Positions 8,010-15,356 of a stretch of 64,000 nt of DNA are shown here, piece after piece; within the stretch, counting starts at the first letter, position 1; every line of letters starts with the position of its first letter. Location of the stretch: positions 1 to 64,000 of the forward strand of contig JBBDJH010000018.1 in assembly GCA_040879985.1 (NCBI GenBank), given 5' to 3'. Below the pieces are notes generated by a model that saw only the letters and a program-made list of their open reading frames with translations, ran no database searches and was not told the origin of the DNA. Source of the DNA: VRUE01 sp040879985 (GTDB lineage: Bacteria > Actinomycetota > Thermoleophilia > Solirubrobacterales > 70-9). Both the position numbers and the translations under genes were made by a program.

Positions 8010-9128
8010 TCAGAGGATCTCGGCGAGGCGGCGCTCGAGCGCCGCTGAGATCTCATCGCGCACCGGGCCCTCGGCGAGGCGTTCGACCAGCGACTCGAGG
8101 AAGCCCTCGATGATCACCTGCTTGGCGGTCGCCGGGTCGAGCCCGCGCGAGGTCAGGTAGAAGAGCTGCTCGCGGTCGATCTGGGCGATCGCGGCGGCGT
8201 GGGTGCAGCGCACGTCGTCGGCTTCGATCTCGAGGCCGGGAATCGCGTCGGCGTGGGCCTCGGGGGAGAGCAGCAGGTTGCGGCTCTCCTGGAAGGCGTC
8301 GGTGCCCTGGGCACCGGGGTCGACGCGGATCATCCCCCGCCAGACGGCGGTCGCGCCGCCGGCGAGGACGCCGCGGAAGGCGAGGTCGGAAAAGGTGTTG
8401 GGGGCGGAGTGCTCCTGGGTCGTGTCGTAGTCGAGGTGCTGGCCCGGCGCCCCGGCATAGCCGCCGGTGACCCGCGCCTCGGCGCCGGGGCCGGCGAGGT
8501 TGGTCTCCATCCGCACCTTGCCGCGGGCCGAGCCGAAGCCGAGCGCGGTCCAGTCGAGCCGGCCGTCGCGCTCGACCTGCGCCCGCTGGCTGGAGAAGAT
8601 CCAGGCCCGCTCGGAGATGTCCTGGGTGCTGACGTAGCGCAGCGTCGCGGCCTGGCCGACGTGCAGCTCGACGACCGAGTTCAGCAGCGCGTCGGTCGCG
8701 TCGCCGGCCGAGCCGCTGTGCTCCCAGACCTCGGCCTCGGCGCCCTCCTCAAGCACGATCAGGGTGCGCCAGGCGACCGCGACGCCGTCGTCGTCGAGCG
8801 GGACCTCGACGCGGATCGGCTGCTTGACCTTGACTCCGGTCGAGACGTGGACCAGGACGCCCTCGCCGTCGGCCGCCTCGTGACGGGCGACGAACGGGTC
8901 GTCGCCGGGGACCAGCGCGCCCAGCCTGCCCTCGACCAACTCCGGGTGGGACTCGATCGCCTCGGCCAGCGGCAGCACCGTCGCCCCGTCGACACTCGGC
9001 AGCTCGACCTCGACCGATCCGGGCTCGTAGGCATCGAGGTCGAGGTCGGAAAGATCGGTGAATTCCCACCCCTTCGTCTTTTGGTCCGGAAGAGGGGGGA
9101 GAGTAGGGGTGGTCATTGGCGTGGTCAT
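8010..9128 (-). CDS. sufD: SUF scaffold subunit SufD
   Basis: SufD is the SufB partner in the SufBC2D scaffold where Fe-S clusters are built. The 372-residue protein, starting at ATG 9128 with AGGA about eight bases upstream, has an N-terminal leader region (PPLPDQKTKGWEFTDLSDL) and the beta-helical core, ending in the family pattern DDVRCTHAAAIAQIDREQLFYLTSRG followed by KQVIIEGFLESLVERL. The length is usual for SufD. It is the last gene of the suf run, 90 bp after sufB, and is followed by a strong hairpin. The core is less conserved than SufB, as expected. Confidence 0.95.
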   Translation of the reverse strand: MTTPMTTPTLPPLPDQKTKGWEFTDLSDLDLDAYEPGSVEVELPSVDGATVLPLAEAIESHPELVEGRLGALVPGDDPFVARHEAADGEGVLVHVSTGVKVKQPIRVEVPLDDDGVAVAWRTLIVLEEGAEAEVWEHSGSAGDATDALLNSVVELHVGQAATLRYVSTQDISERAWIFSSQRAQVERDGRLDWTALGFGSARGKVRMETNLAGPGAEARVTGGYAGAPGQHLDYDTTQEHSAPNTFSDLAFRGVLAGGATAVWRGMIRVDPGAQGTDAFQESRNLLLSPEAHADAIPGLEIEADDVRCTHAAAIAQIDREQLFYLTSRGLDPATAKQVIIEGFLESLVERLAEGPVRDEISAALERRLAEIL

Positions 9129-9218
9129 GAAGGTTCCTGGCAAGGACGTGGACGGGGGACAGTGCTCTGCACGGCCCCCGGCCGCGGACGCCGTCCAGGG
9201 GCCTTCATGGGCCGCCAA

Positions 9219-10652
9219 TCAGCCAATCGAGCCCTCCATCTGCAACTCGATCAGGCGGTTGAGCTCGACCGCGTACTCCATCGGCAGCTCCTTGGTGACC
9301 GGCTCGATGAAGCCGTTGACGATCATCTTCGAGGCCTCCTCCTCGTCGAGGCCGTGGCTCTGCAGGTAGAAGACCTGCTCGTCGCCGATTTTGGAGACGG
9401 TCGCCTCGTGGCCGACGTCGGCGTCGTTCTCGCCGATCCTGATCGTCGGGTAGGTGTCCGAGCGCGAGTCCTCATCGAGCAGCAGCGCGTCGCAGACGAC
9501 CTTCGAGCGCGACTCGCTCGCCCCGTCGGCGACTTCGAGCAGGCCGCGGTAGGTGCTGCGGCCGCCGTCCTTGGAGATCGACTTGGAGAAGATCGAGGAC
9601 GAGGTGCGCGGCGCCGCGTGGATGATCTTGCCGCCGGCGTCCTGGTGCTGGCCCTTGCCGGCGAAGGCGATCGAGAGGATCTCGCCGTGCGCTTCGGGGC
9701 CGAGCAGGTAGATCGACGGGTACTTCATCGTCAGTTTCGAGCCGAGGTTGCAGTCGACCCACTCCATCGTCGCCTTCTCCTCGGCGATCGCGCGCTTGGT
9801 GACCAGGTTGTAGACGTTCTGCGACCAGTTCTGCACGGTCGTGTAGCGCACCCGCGAGCTCGGTTTGGCGACGATCTCGACCACCGCCGAGTGCAGCGAG
9901 TCGCTCGAGTAGACCGGCGCCGTGCAGCCCTCGATGTAGTGGACGTCGGCGCCCTCCTCGCAGATGATCAGGGTGCGCTCGAACTGGCCCATGTTCTCGG
10001 TGTTGATCCGGAAGTAGGCCTGCAGCGGCATCTCGACCTTGACTCCGGCGGGCACGTAGACGAAAGAGCCACCCGACCAGACGGCCGAGTTGAGCGCCGC
10101 CAGTTTGTTGTCGTTGGCGGGGATCACCGTCGCCCAGTACTGGCGGACCAGGTCCTCGTGCTCGCGCAGCGCCGTGTCCATGTCGGTGAAGATCACGCCC
10201 TGGGCCTCGAGCTTCTCGTTGACCTGGTGATAGACGACCTCGGACTCGTACTGGGCGCCGACGCCGGAGAGGAATTTGCGCTCCGCCTCGGGGATGCCGA
10301 GCCGGTCGAAGGTGTTTTTGATGTCCTCCGGGACCTCACTCCAGTCGCGGCTGTTCTTGTCCGAGGCGCGGACGAAGTAGTGGATGTCGTCGAAGTCGAT
10401 CTGGCCGAGGTTGCCGCCCCAGTTCGGCGTCGGGCGGGAGTAGAAGTGTTCGAGCGCCTTGAGGCGGAAGTCGCGCATCCACTGCGGCTCGTCCTTGTAC
10501 TCGGAGATCGACTCGACCACCTCGCGCGAGAGGCCCTTCGGGGCCTTGTAGGCATAGCCGCTCTCAGGATCGTGGAAGCCGAACTTCTCCTTGTAGTCGG
10601 CGTTGATGCCGGCGAGCTCTTTTTTCTCTGCGACTGCCTCTGGCGTAGCCAT
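9219..10652 (-). CDS. sufB: SUF scaffold subunit SufB
   Basis: SufB is the central scaffold of Fe-S cluster assembly, receiving sulfur from SufS/SufU. The 477-residue length is typical. Diagnostic blocks include GFHDPESGYAYKAPKGLS near the N-terminus, SGGSFVYVPAGVKVEMPLQAYFRIN, EEGADVHYIEGCTAPVY, VVCDALLLDEDSRSDTYP and VGHEATVSKIGDEQVFYLQSHGL. ATG 10652 lies five bases after the Rieske stop, so they are co-transcribed. A box resembling an IscR site sits upstream of that gene (11036-11052) and probably controls Rieske-sufB-sufD (inference). Confidence 0.98.
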   Translation of the reverse strand: MATPEAVAEKKELAGINADYKEKFGFHDPESGYAYKAPKGLSREVVESISEYKDEPQWMRDFRLKALEHFYSRPTPNWGGNLGQIDFDDIHYFVRASDKNSRDWSEVPEDIKNTFDRLGIPEAERKFLSGVGAQYESEVVYHQVNEKLEAQGVIFTDMDTALREHEDLVRQYWATVIPANDNKLAALNSAVWSGGSFVYVPAGVKVEMPLQAYFRINTENMGQFERTLIICEEGADVHYIEGCTAPVYSSDSLHSAVVEIVAKPSSRVRYTTVQNWSQNVYNLVTKRAIAEEKATMEWVDCNLGSKLTMKYPSIYLLGPEAHGEILSIAFAGKGQHQDAGGKIIHAAPRTSSSIFSKSISKDGGRSTYRGLLEVADGASESRSKVVCDALLLDEDSRSDTYPTIRIGENDADVGHEATVSKIGDEQVFYLQSHGLDEEEASKMIVNGFIEPVTKELPMEYAVELNRLIELQMEGSIG

Positions 10653-10657
10653 CTCGA

Positions 10658-10984
10658 TCAGACCTCCAAAACGATGGTGTCGTCCACGACGGCCGTCGTG
10701 TACGTCCGCACCGGAGCATAGGCGGGGAGGGTCTTCGGCCTGCCGCTGGTCAGGTCGAAGAGCGAGCCGTGGCGGGGGCACTCGACCGTGCAGGTCGCGG
10801 CGTCGAACTCGCCCTCGGCGAGCGGCCCGTCATCGTGCGAGCAGCGATCCTCGATCGCGTACAGCGTCCCGTCGCAGTTGAAGACCCCGATCTTCTCCTC
10901 TCCGTGCTCGACCAGGCGCATCGCGCCGGGCGGCAGCTCGGCAAGCGGGCAGACGGGGATTTGGGTTCCAGCGGTGTCGGACAT
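10658..10984 (-). CDS. Rieske [2Fe-2S] ferredoxin-like protein of the suf operon
   Basis: This 108-residue soluble Rieske protein has the two cluster motifs: CSHDDGPL (Cys48, His50) and CPRHGSLFD (Cys69, His72), as in biphenyl dioxygenase-type ferredoxins and NirD. Proteins like this are regularly found inside actinobacterial suf operons, where they are usually annotated as a non-heme iron oxygenase ferredoxin subunit. A role as an electron donor for cluster assembly is plausible but unproven. It starts at ATG 10984 and ends five bases before sufB. A putative regulator site lies 52 bp upstream of the start. Confidence 0.93.
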   Translation of the reverse strand: MSDTAGTQIPVCPLAELPPGAMRLVEHGEEKIGVFNCDGTLYAIEDRCSHDDGPLAEGEFDAATCTVECPRHGSLFDLTSGRPKTLPAYAPVRTYTTAVVDDTIVLEV

Positions 10985-11035
10985 GAGGGCGAGACGCTAG
11001 CCTCCGCGGATGCTTCGTGCGGGTTGAGACTTAAT

Positions 11036-11052
11036 CCTACTTCTCCAGTCGG
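11036..11052 (-). promoter_or_regulatory. IscR-like operator upstream of Rieske-sufB-sufD
   Basis: On the minus strand the 17-mer reads CCGACTGGAGAAGTAGG, an imperfect palindrome (CCGACT / AGTAGG) close to the E. coli IscR type 1 core YYGACTRnnnYAGTCRR. It is followed by ATTAAG, making a possible -10 TAGGAT. A sequence matching in both half-sites and in the following ATT lies before the rrf2 gene (15340-15356). It probably binds the local Rrf2 regulator. Confidence 0.55.
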
Positions 11053-11113
11053 ATTTTAGAGAAAGGCGACGACGGGCCGCACCGAACCGGCGTCTGAGCC
11101 CGAGCCGGGTCGC

Positions 11114-11554
11114 TCAGATTCCGTCCGCGGCCCGCTCCGCCGCCGGGTCGGCCGGCTCGACCGCGCCCTCGTCCTCCCATTCGGCCGGCTGGCCGAGCGA
11201 GGCGCTCTTGACCACCTTGAGGCCGAGCATCGCGCACTTCATCCGCGTCGCCGAGATCTCGATCCCGAGCAGCTCGAGCACCTCCTCCTTGGGCAGCGCC
11301 AGCAGCTCCTCGCGCGTCCTGCCGGCCAGCTCGTCGGTGAGCAGCGAGGTCGCAGCGGTCGAGATCGCGCAGCCCTGGCCCTCGAAGGCGACCTCCGCCA
11401 CGCGGCCCTCGTCGTCGAGGCGGATCGTCACGCGCTGCTCGTCGCCGCAGAAGGGGTTGGTGTCCTCGAACTCGAGGTCGGGCTCCTCCAGGCGGCCGAA
11501 GTTGTGCGGCCGCTTGTAGTGCTCGAGGATCTGGTCGCGGTAGAGCTCGTCCAT
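11114..11554 (-). CDS. sufU: Sulfur transfer protein SufU
   Basis: SufU is the zinc-dependent sulfurtransferase that takes persulfide sulfur from SufS and passes it to SufB. The 146-residue protein has the three zinc-ligand/acceptor cysteines at Cys36 (NPFCGDE), Cys62 (GQGCAIS) and Cys107 (RMKCAML), plus the Asp of CGD. The SufU-type insertion between the last two cysteines (RTREELLALPKEEVLELLGI) separates it from IscU. ATG 11554 begins the family pattern MDELYRDQILEHYKRP. It lies 39 bp after an ATPase gene that separates it from sufS. Confidence 0.96.
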   Translation of the reverse strand: MDELYRDQILEHYKRPHNFGRLEEPDLEFEDTNPFCGDEQRVTIRLDDEGRVAEVAFEGQGCAISTAATSLLTDELAGRTREELLALPKEEVLELLGIEISATRMKCAMLGLKVVKSASLGQPAEWEDEGAVEPADPAAERAADGI

Positions 11555-11593
11555 GCCCGTCGAGGCTAGCGGAGGGCCCACACCGCCGAAGAC

Positions 11594-12727
11594 TCAGGGG
11601 GCGGCGCTTCCGGCGTCGTGGATCTGGATCCACCGTTCGAGCAGGGGGTCGACGATCAGTGGGCGACCGTCCACTCTGACCACCTCGCCTCCGGCGATCA
11701 GCCCCTTCTCACCGGATTGGGCCTGGCCCTTGCTCAGCTTGAATCTACGCAGGGTTCGCTGGTTGTAAAGGCTCTCTTCGCTGAGGGCCAAGGCCTTCAG
11801 GGTGCGGCGCTTGTTTGCCGTCGCCGCGATCGACGCCCACGTCCCCTCGAAGCGCTCCTTGGTCTCGCGGTCGACCTGCTTTAGGGCGATGTCGAGCGTC
11901 TCGAGCGTCGCGGTCCCGCGCCCTGGGGTCACCTCCCAAAGATGGTGGGAGAGCAGCATCGCGCGTTGCGGGTGACCGCGTGCGATCGTGAGCAGTGGGT
12001 CCAGCGCTTCGCCGCAGTCTTTGCCGCTCTTGCCGAAGTGGCCGGCGATGTAGTCGCCAAGGTCCAGCACGGCGAGTGGCTCTAAATAGACGGGCCTGGC
12101 CTGATCGAACAGCGGTCGACCGCGGTCGTTGAAGTACTCCTCCAGCAGCGCCTGTTCGGATCCCGAGAAAATGTAGCTGGCGGCGTCGCCGTGGTGCTGG
12201 ATCTTGCTCCTCAGCAGGCCGTCGAGATCTCCTTCCGCTCGCAGGAAGTCTTGAAACTCATCGAAGACGACGATCGTTCGCTCGCCGGTCGTCTCAAGCA
12301 CCCGCTTGGGGAGGTCCAGGAGGTCAGCGAGGCGTTGCATCGTGTCGGTCCCCCCGCCGTACTCCAACTCTCCCCCGACTCCCCCCGGCGTGGCTCTGAG
12401 GCGGCCCGTCCAGCTTCGGCGCATCCGGCCGAACATCTGTCCTAGGGTCCCTTTGAGCGCCGGTAGGTAGGCCTCCTCGATGCGGCGCGCTATCTCGGCG
12501 GGAGTGGTGGCGAGGAGGAAGTCGACGTAGATAGTGCGAAAGCCGACCGCCTGCGCCTGATCGCAGAGCTTCAACAAGACGCTGGTCTTGCCGTACCGAC
12601 GCGGTGCCTGCAATCGCGTGTTGTGGGCGCCCTCGGCCAACTCCAACAGCTTTCTGACCACGTCCCTGCGGTCGATCAGCTCGCGAGGGGGGACCGGATC
12701 GTCATAGATAAAGGGATTGACAGCCAC
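11594..12727 (-). CDS. AAA/archaeal-type (STAND-like) ATPase inserted in the suf operon
   Basis: A 377-residue P-loop ATPase of the archaeal ATPase type. Walker A is APRRYGKTS (about residues 41-49), Walker B is TIVVFDEFQDF, and a sensor-like YIFSGSEQALLEEYF follows. The C-terminal third looks like a winged-helix region (NQRTLRRFKLSKGQAQ... VDPLLERWIQ), also as in the family. It separates sufS from sufU, where no ATPase is normally found, and its base composition appears less GC-rich than its neighbours. The start is GTG 12727, behind its own AT-rich upstream region. Function unknown; probably acquired independently of suf. Confidence 0.8.
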   Translation of the reverse strand: MAVNPFIYDDPVPPRELIDRRDVVRKLLELAEGAHNTRLQAPRRYGKTSVLLKLCDQAQAVGFRTIYVDFLLATTPAEIARRIEEAYLPALKGTLGQMFGRMRRSWTGRLRATPGGVGGELEYGGGTDTMQRLADLLDLPKRVLETTGERTIVVFDEFQDFLRAEGDLDGLLRSKIQHHGDAASYIFSGSEQALLEEYFNDRGRPLFDQARPVYLEPLAVLDLGDYIAGHFGKSGKDCGEALDPLLTIARGHPQRAMLLSHHLWEVTPGRGTATLETLDIALKQVDRETKERFEGTWASIAATANKRRTLKALALSEESLYNQRTLRRFKLSKGQAQSGEKGLIAGGEVVRVDGRPLIVDPLLERWIQIHDAGSAAP

Positions 12728-12763
12728 CCAGCCAGTATAGGCTATCTATACCAACCAGTATAG
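12728..12763 (-). promoter_or_regulatory. Direct-repeat operator/promoter of the AAA ATPase gene
   Basis: Two near-identical 13-mers, CCAGCCAGTATAG (12728-12740) and CCAACCAGTATAG (12751-12763), lie in tandem, start to start 23 bp, directly against the GTG start. The flanking bases are unusually AT-rich for this genome (12735-12780). This looks like a regulated promoter for the ATPase alone, possibly self-regulated. Confidence 0.5.
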
Positions 12764-12789
12764 ATTAACTTTACTAGCTAATCCTGGTC

Positions 12790-14049
12790 CTACAGATCGA
12801 AGACCCGCCGGGCGTCGTCGAGGCCCTCGACCAGGCGGTCGATCTCCTCGCGGGTGGTGTAGACGCCGAAGCTGGCGCGGGCGGTGGCCGCGACCCCGAG
12901 CCGCTCCATCAGCGGCTGGGCGCAGTGATGGCCGGCGCGGACGGCGACGCCGTGGCGGTCGAGGATCTCGGCGACGTCGTGCGCGTGGACCCCCTCGAGC
13001 TCGAAGGAGACCGGGCCGACCCGCTCGGCGCCACGCGGCGGGCCGAAGATGCGCAGGCCGGGCACGCCGCCGAGCCGCTCCAGCGCGTAGTCGGCGACCG
13101 AGCGCTCGTGGGCGAGCACGGCCGCCATGCCGAGGCCGTCGAGCCAGCGCAGCGCCGAGGCCATGCCGACCGCCTGGGCGATCGCCGGCGTGCCGGCCTC
13201 GAAGCGGGCAGGGGGGTCGGCGTAGGTCGTCCCCGCGGTCTGCACCTTGCGGATCATCGAGCCGCCGCCGAGGAAGGGCGGCATCGCGCGCAGCAGGTCG
13301 AGCCTCGCCCAGAGCGCGCCGATCCCGGTCGGCGCGTAGAGCTTGTGCCCGGTCAGGGCGTAGAAGTCGACGCCCAGCGCCGCCACGTCGACCGGCAACT
13401 TCGGCGCCGCCTGGGCGCCGTCCACCAGGACCAGGGCGCCGGCATCGTGGGCGAGGCGGGCGATCTCGGCGACCGGGTTCTCGGTGCCGAGCACGTTGGA
13501 GACGTGGGTGACCGCGACCAGCTTCGGGCCGCGCTCGAGCAGCGTCGCGTAGGCGTCGATGTCGAGCAGGCCGTCCTCGCCGACCGGCGCCCAGTCGATC
13601 GCGGCGCCGGCCCGCTCGGCGAGCTGCTGCCAGGGGACGATGTTGGAGTGGTGCTCCATCTCGGTCAGCACGATGCGGTCGCCGGCGCCGACGTTGGCGT
13701 CGCCCCAGGCCCGCGCGACGAGGTTGATCGCCTCGGTCGCGTTGCGGACGAAGATCACCTCGCGGCGGTCGGCGGCGCCGACGTGGTCGGCGACGGTCGC
13801 CCGCGCCCCCTCGTAGGCGGCCGTCGCCTCGGCCGAGAGGGTGTGCGAGCCGCGGTGGACGTTGGAGTGGTGGGCGCGCTCGTAGCGGTCCACGGCCTGG
13901 ATCGAGGCGAGCACGCGCTGAGCGCTGGCGCCGCTGTCGAGGTAGGCGACCGGCTGCCCGTTGACCTCGCGCTGCAGCGCCGGGAAGGAGGCGCGGACCT
14001 TCGCGATCGGGAAGGCCGGCGTCGCCGCGGTGCTCGTCGCCGGCTCCAT
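12790..14049 (-). CDS. sufS: Cysteine desulfurase SufS
   Basis: SufS is the PLP-dependent enzyme that removes sulfur from cysteine as a persulfide for cluster assembly. In this 419-residue protein the PLP lysine is Lys236 (TGHKLYAPTG), the catalytic cysteine is Cys376 (RAGHHCAQP), and substrate-binding blocks such as HRGSHTLS and EMEHHSNIVPW are present. The length matches group II desulfurases. ATG 14049 lies 10 bp after the sufC stop. Downstream, the ATPase at 11594-12727 interrupts the usual sufS-sufU junction. Confidence 0.97.
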   Translation of the reverse strand: MEPATSTAATPAFPIAKVRASFPALQREVNGQPVAYLDSGASAQRVLASIQAVDRYERAHHSNVHRGSHTLSAEATAAYEGARATVADHVGAADRREVIFVRNATEAINLVARAWGDANVGAGDRIVLTEMEHHSNIVPWQQLAERAGAAIDWAPVGEDGLLDIDAYATLLERGPKLVAVTHVSNVLGTENPVAEIARLAHDAGALVLVDGAQAAPKLPVDVAALGVDFYALTGHKLYAPTGIGALWARLDLLRAMPPFLGGGSMIRKVQTAGTTYADPPARFEAGTPAIAQAVGMASALRWLDGLGMAAVLAHERSVADYALERLGGVPGLRIFGPPRGAERVGPVSFELEGVHAHDVAEILDRHGVAVRAGHHCAQPLMERLGVAATARASFGVYTTREEIDRLVEGLDDARRVFDL

Positions 14050-14059
14050 CGTCGCGAGG

Positions 14060-14830
14060 CTAGGCGGCGGCGCCCGCCTCGACCTCCTCGCCGATCCAGC
14101 CGTAGCCCTTCTCCTCGAGCTGCCCGACCAGCTCCGGCCCGCCTTCCTTGACGATCCGGCCTTTAAACATGACGTGGACCGAATCGGGCTTGACCATGTG
14201 CAGGATGCGCTGGTAGTGGGTGATGATCAGCACCCCCATCTCCGGCCCGGCGAAGGTGTTCACCCCGTCGGCGACGACCCGCAGCGCGTCGATGTCGAGG
14301 CCGGAATCGGTCTCGTCGAGGATCGCGATCTCGGGCTTCAGCAGCGCCAGCTGCAGCAGCTCCATGCGCTTCTTCTCGCCGCCGGAGAAACCGTCGTTGA
14401 GGTAGCGGCTGGAGAAGTCCTTGGGGATGTTGGCGAGCTGCATCGCCTCCTGGGCCGTCTTGGCGAACTCTTTGATCTTGATCTCGCCTTCGCCGCGCGC
14501 CTCGCGGCGGGCGTTGAGGATCATCCGCAGGTACTTGCTGACCGAGACGCCGGGAATCGCGACCGGGTATTGGAAGGCCATGAAGAGCCCGGCGCGCGAG
14601 CGCTCGTCGGGGTCGGCCTCGGTCATGTCCTCGCCCTTGAAGACGATCGAGCCCTCGGTCACCTGCAGCGACGGGTGGCCCATGATCGCGTTGGCGAGGG
14701 TCGACTTGCCGGAGCCGTTGGGCCCCATCAGGGCGTGGACCTTGCCCTTCTCGACGTCGAGGTCGAAGCCGCGCAGGATCTCTTTGCCTTCGGCGCTGAC
14801 GTGCAGGTTGCGTATCTCCAACTCAGCCAA
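14060..14830 (-). CDS. sufC: SUF ATPase SufC
   Basis: SufC is the ABC-type ATPase of the SufBC2D complex. The 256-residue protein has Walker A GPNGSGKST (residues 37-45), the Q-loop AFQYPVAIPGVSVSKYLR, the signature FSGGEKKRMELLQ, Walker B EIAILDETDSGLD and the H-loop ITHYQR, all in SufC-specific form. The start is TTG 14830 (MAELEIRNLHV), preceded by ACGGAG, because no ATG or GTG occurs at the family start. It lies 25 bp after rrf2 in the same operon. Confidence 0.97.
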   Translation of the reverse strand: MAELEIRNLHVSAEGKEILRGFDLDVEKGKVHALMGPNGSGKSTLANAIMGHPSLQVTEGSIVFKGEDMTEADPDERSRAGLFMAFQYPVAIPGVSVSKYLRMILNARREARGEGEIKIKEFAKTAQEAMQLANIPKDFSSRYLNDGFSGGEKKRMELLQLALLKPEIAILDETDSGLDIDALRVVADGVNTFAGPEMGVLIITHYQRILHMVKPDSVHVMFKGRIVKEGGPELVGQLEEKGYGWIGEEVEAGAAA

Positions 14831-14855
14831 TTTCGCTCCGTTCGTGGTTGCGGGG

Positions 14856-15329
14856 TTATGCGGCGCTGCCGACCGGCGTCTGTTCCGCGCCGGACGCGCC
14901 GCCGGAGAACTCGACCAGCTCGGCCAGCGTGGTGCCGGCGAGCGCCTTGGTGACGCCGCTCTGCACCCGGGTCCAGAGCAGCTTCGTCGCGCAGGCCCGG
15001 TCGCCGTCGCTCTCATGCGAGCAGAGCACCTTGCCCTCGGGAGTCTCGTGGAAGCACTCCATCGGCGCGATCTGCCCTTCCAGCGCCTCGACCACCTCGT
15101 CGAGGGTGATCGCCGCGGCCGGCTTGGCCAGCCGGTAGCCGCCGTGGGCGCCGCGGGTCGAGCTGACCAGCTCGGCGTTGCGCAGCTTGGCGACCAGGTG
15201 CTCGAGGTAGGAGAGCGGCAGCCGCTCCGCCTCGGCGACGGCGCTGAGTGAGACCGGGGCGGAGCCGGGCTGGCGGCCCAGCTCGACCATCAGGCGCACT
15301 CCGTACTCGGCTTTGGTCGAGAACAGCAT
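14856..15329 (-). CDS. Rrf2-family iron-sulfur-responsive regulator (IscR/SufR-like)
   Basis: The 157-residue Rrf2 winged-helix protein starts MLFSTKAEYGVRLMVEL and has the recognition region RLPLSYLEHLVAKLR and the wing RGAHGGYRLAKP. Three cysteines in the sensor region (Cys92, Cys103, Cys113) match the Fe-S ligand positions of IscR-like regulators. As the first gene of the suf operon it probably senses cluster status and regulates the locus. An IscR-like box 11 bp upstream of its ATG implies autoregulation, and a second box precedes Rieske-sufB-sufD. Confidence 0.9.
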   Translation of the reverse strand: MLFSTKAEYGVRLMVELGRQPGSAPVSLSAVAEAERLPLSYLEHLVAKLRNAELVSSTRGAHGGYRLAKPAAAITLDEVVEALEGQIAPMECFHETPEGKVLCSHESDGDRACATKLLWTRVQSGVTKALAGTTLAELVEFSGGASGAEQTPVGSAA

Positions 15330-15339
15330 CGGCCTAAAT

Positions 15340-15356
15340 CCTACTGAAGCGGTCGG
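15340..15356 (-). promoter_or_regulatory. IscR-like operator upstream of rrf2-suf
   Basis: On the minus strand the 17-mer CCGACCGCTTCAGTAGG is followed by ATTTAG. It shares CCGAC-N6-AGTAGGATT with the box at 11036-11052. It lies 11 bp before the rrf2 start and abuts the stop codon of the upstream transporter gene. Best explained as an autoregulatory site of the Rrf2 protein overlapping a -10 like TAGGAT. Confidence 0.55.

Noticed and set aside
8199..10721. 840-codon plus-strand frame over sufD/sufB
   Set aside because: Antisense to strongly conserved SufB and SufD; composition is typical of a shadow frame.
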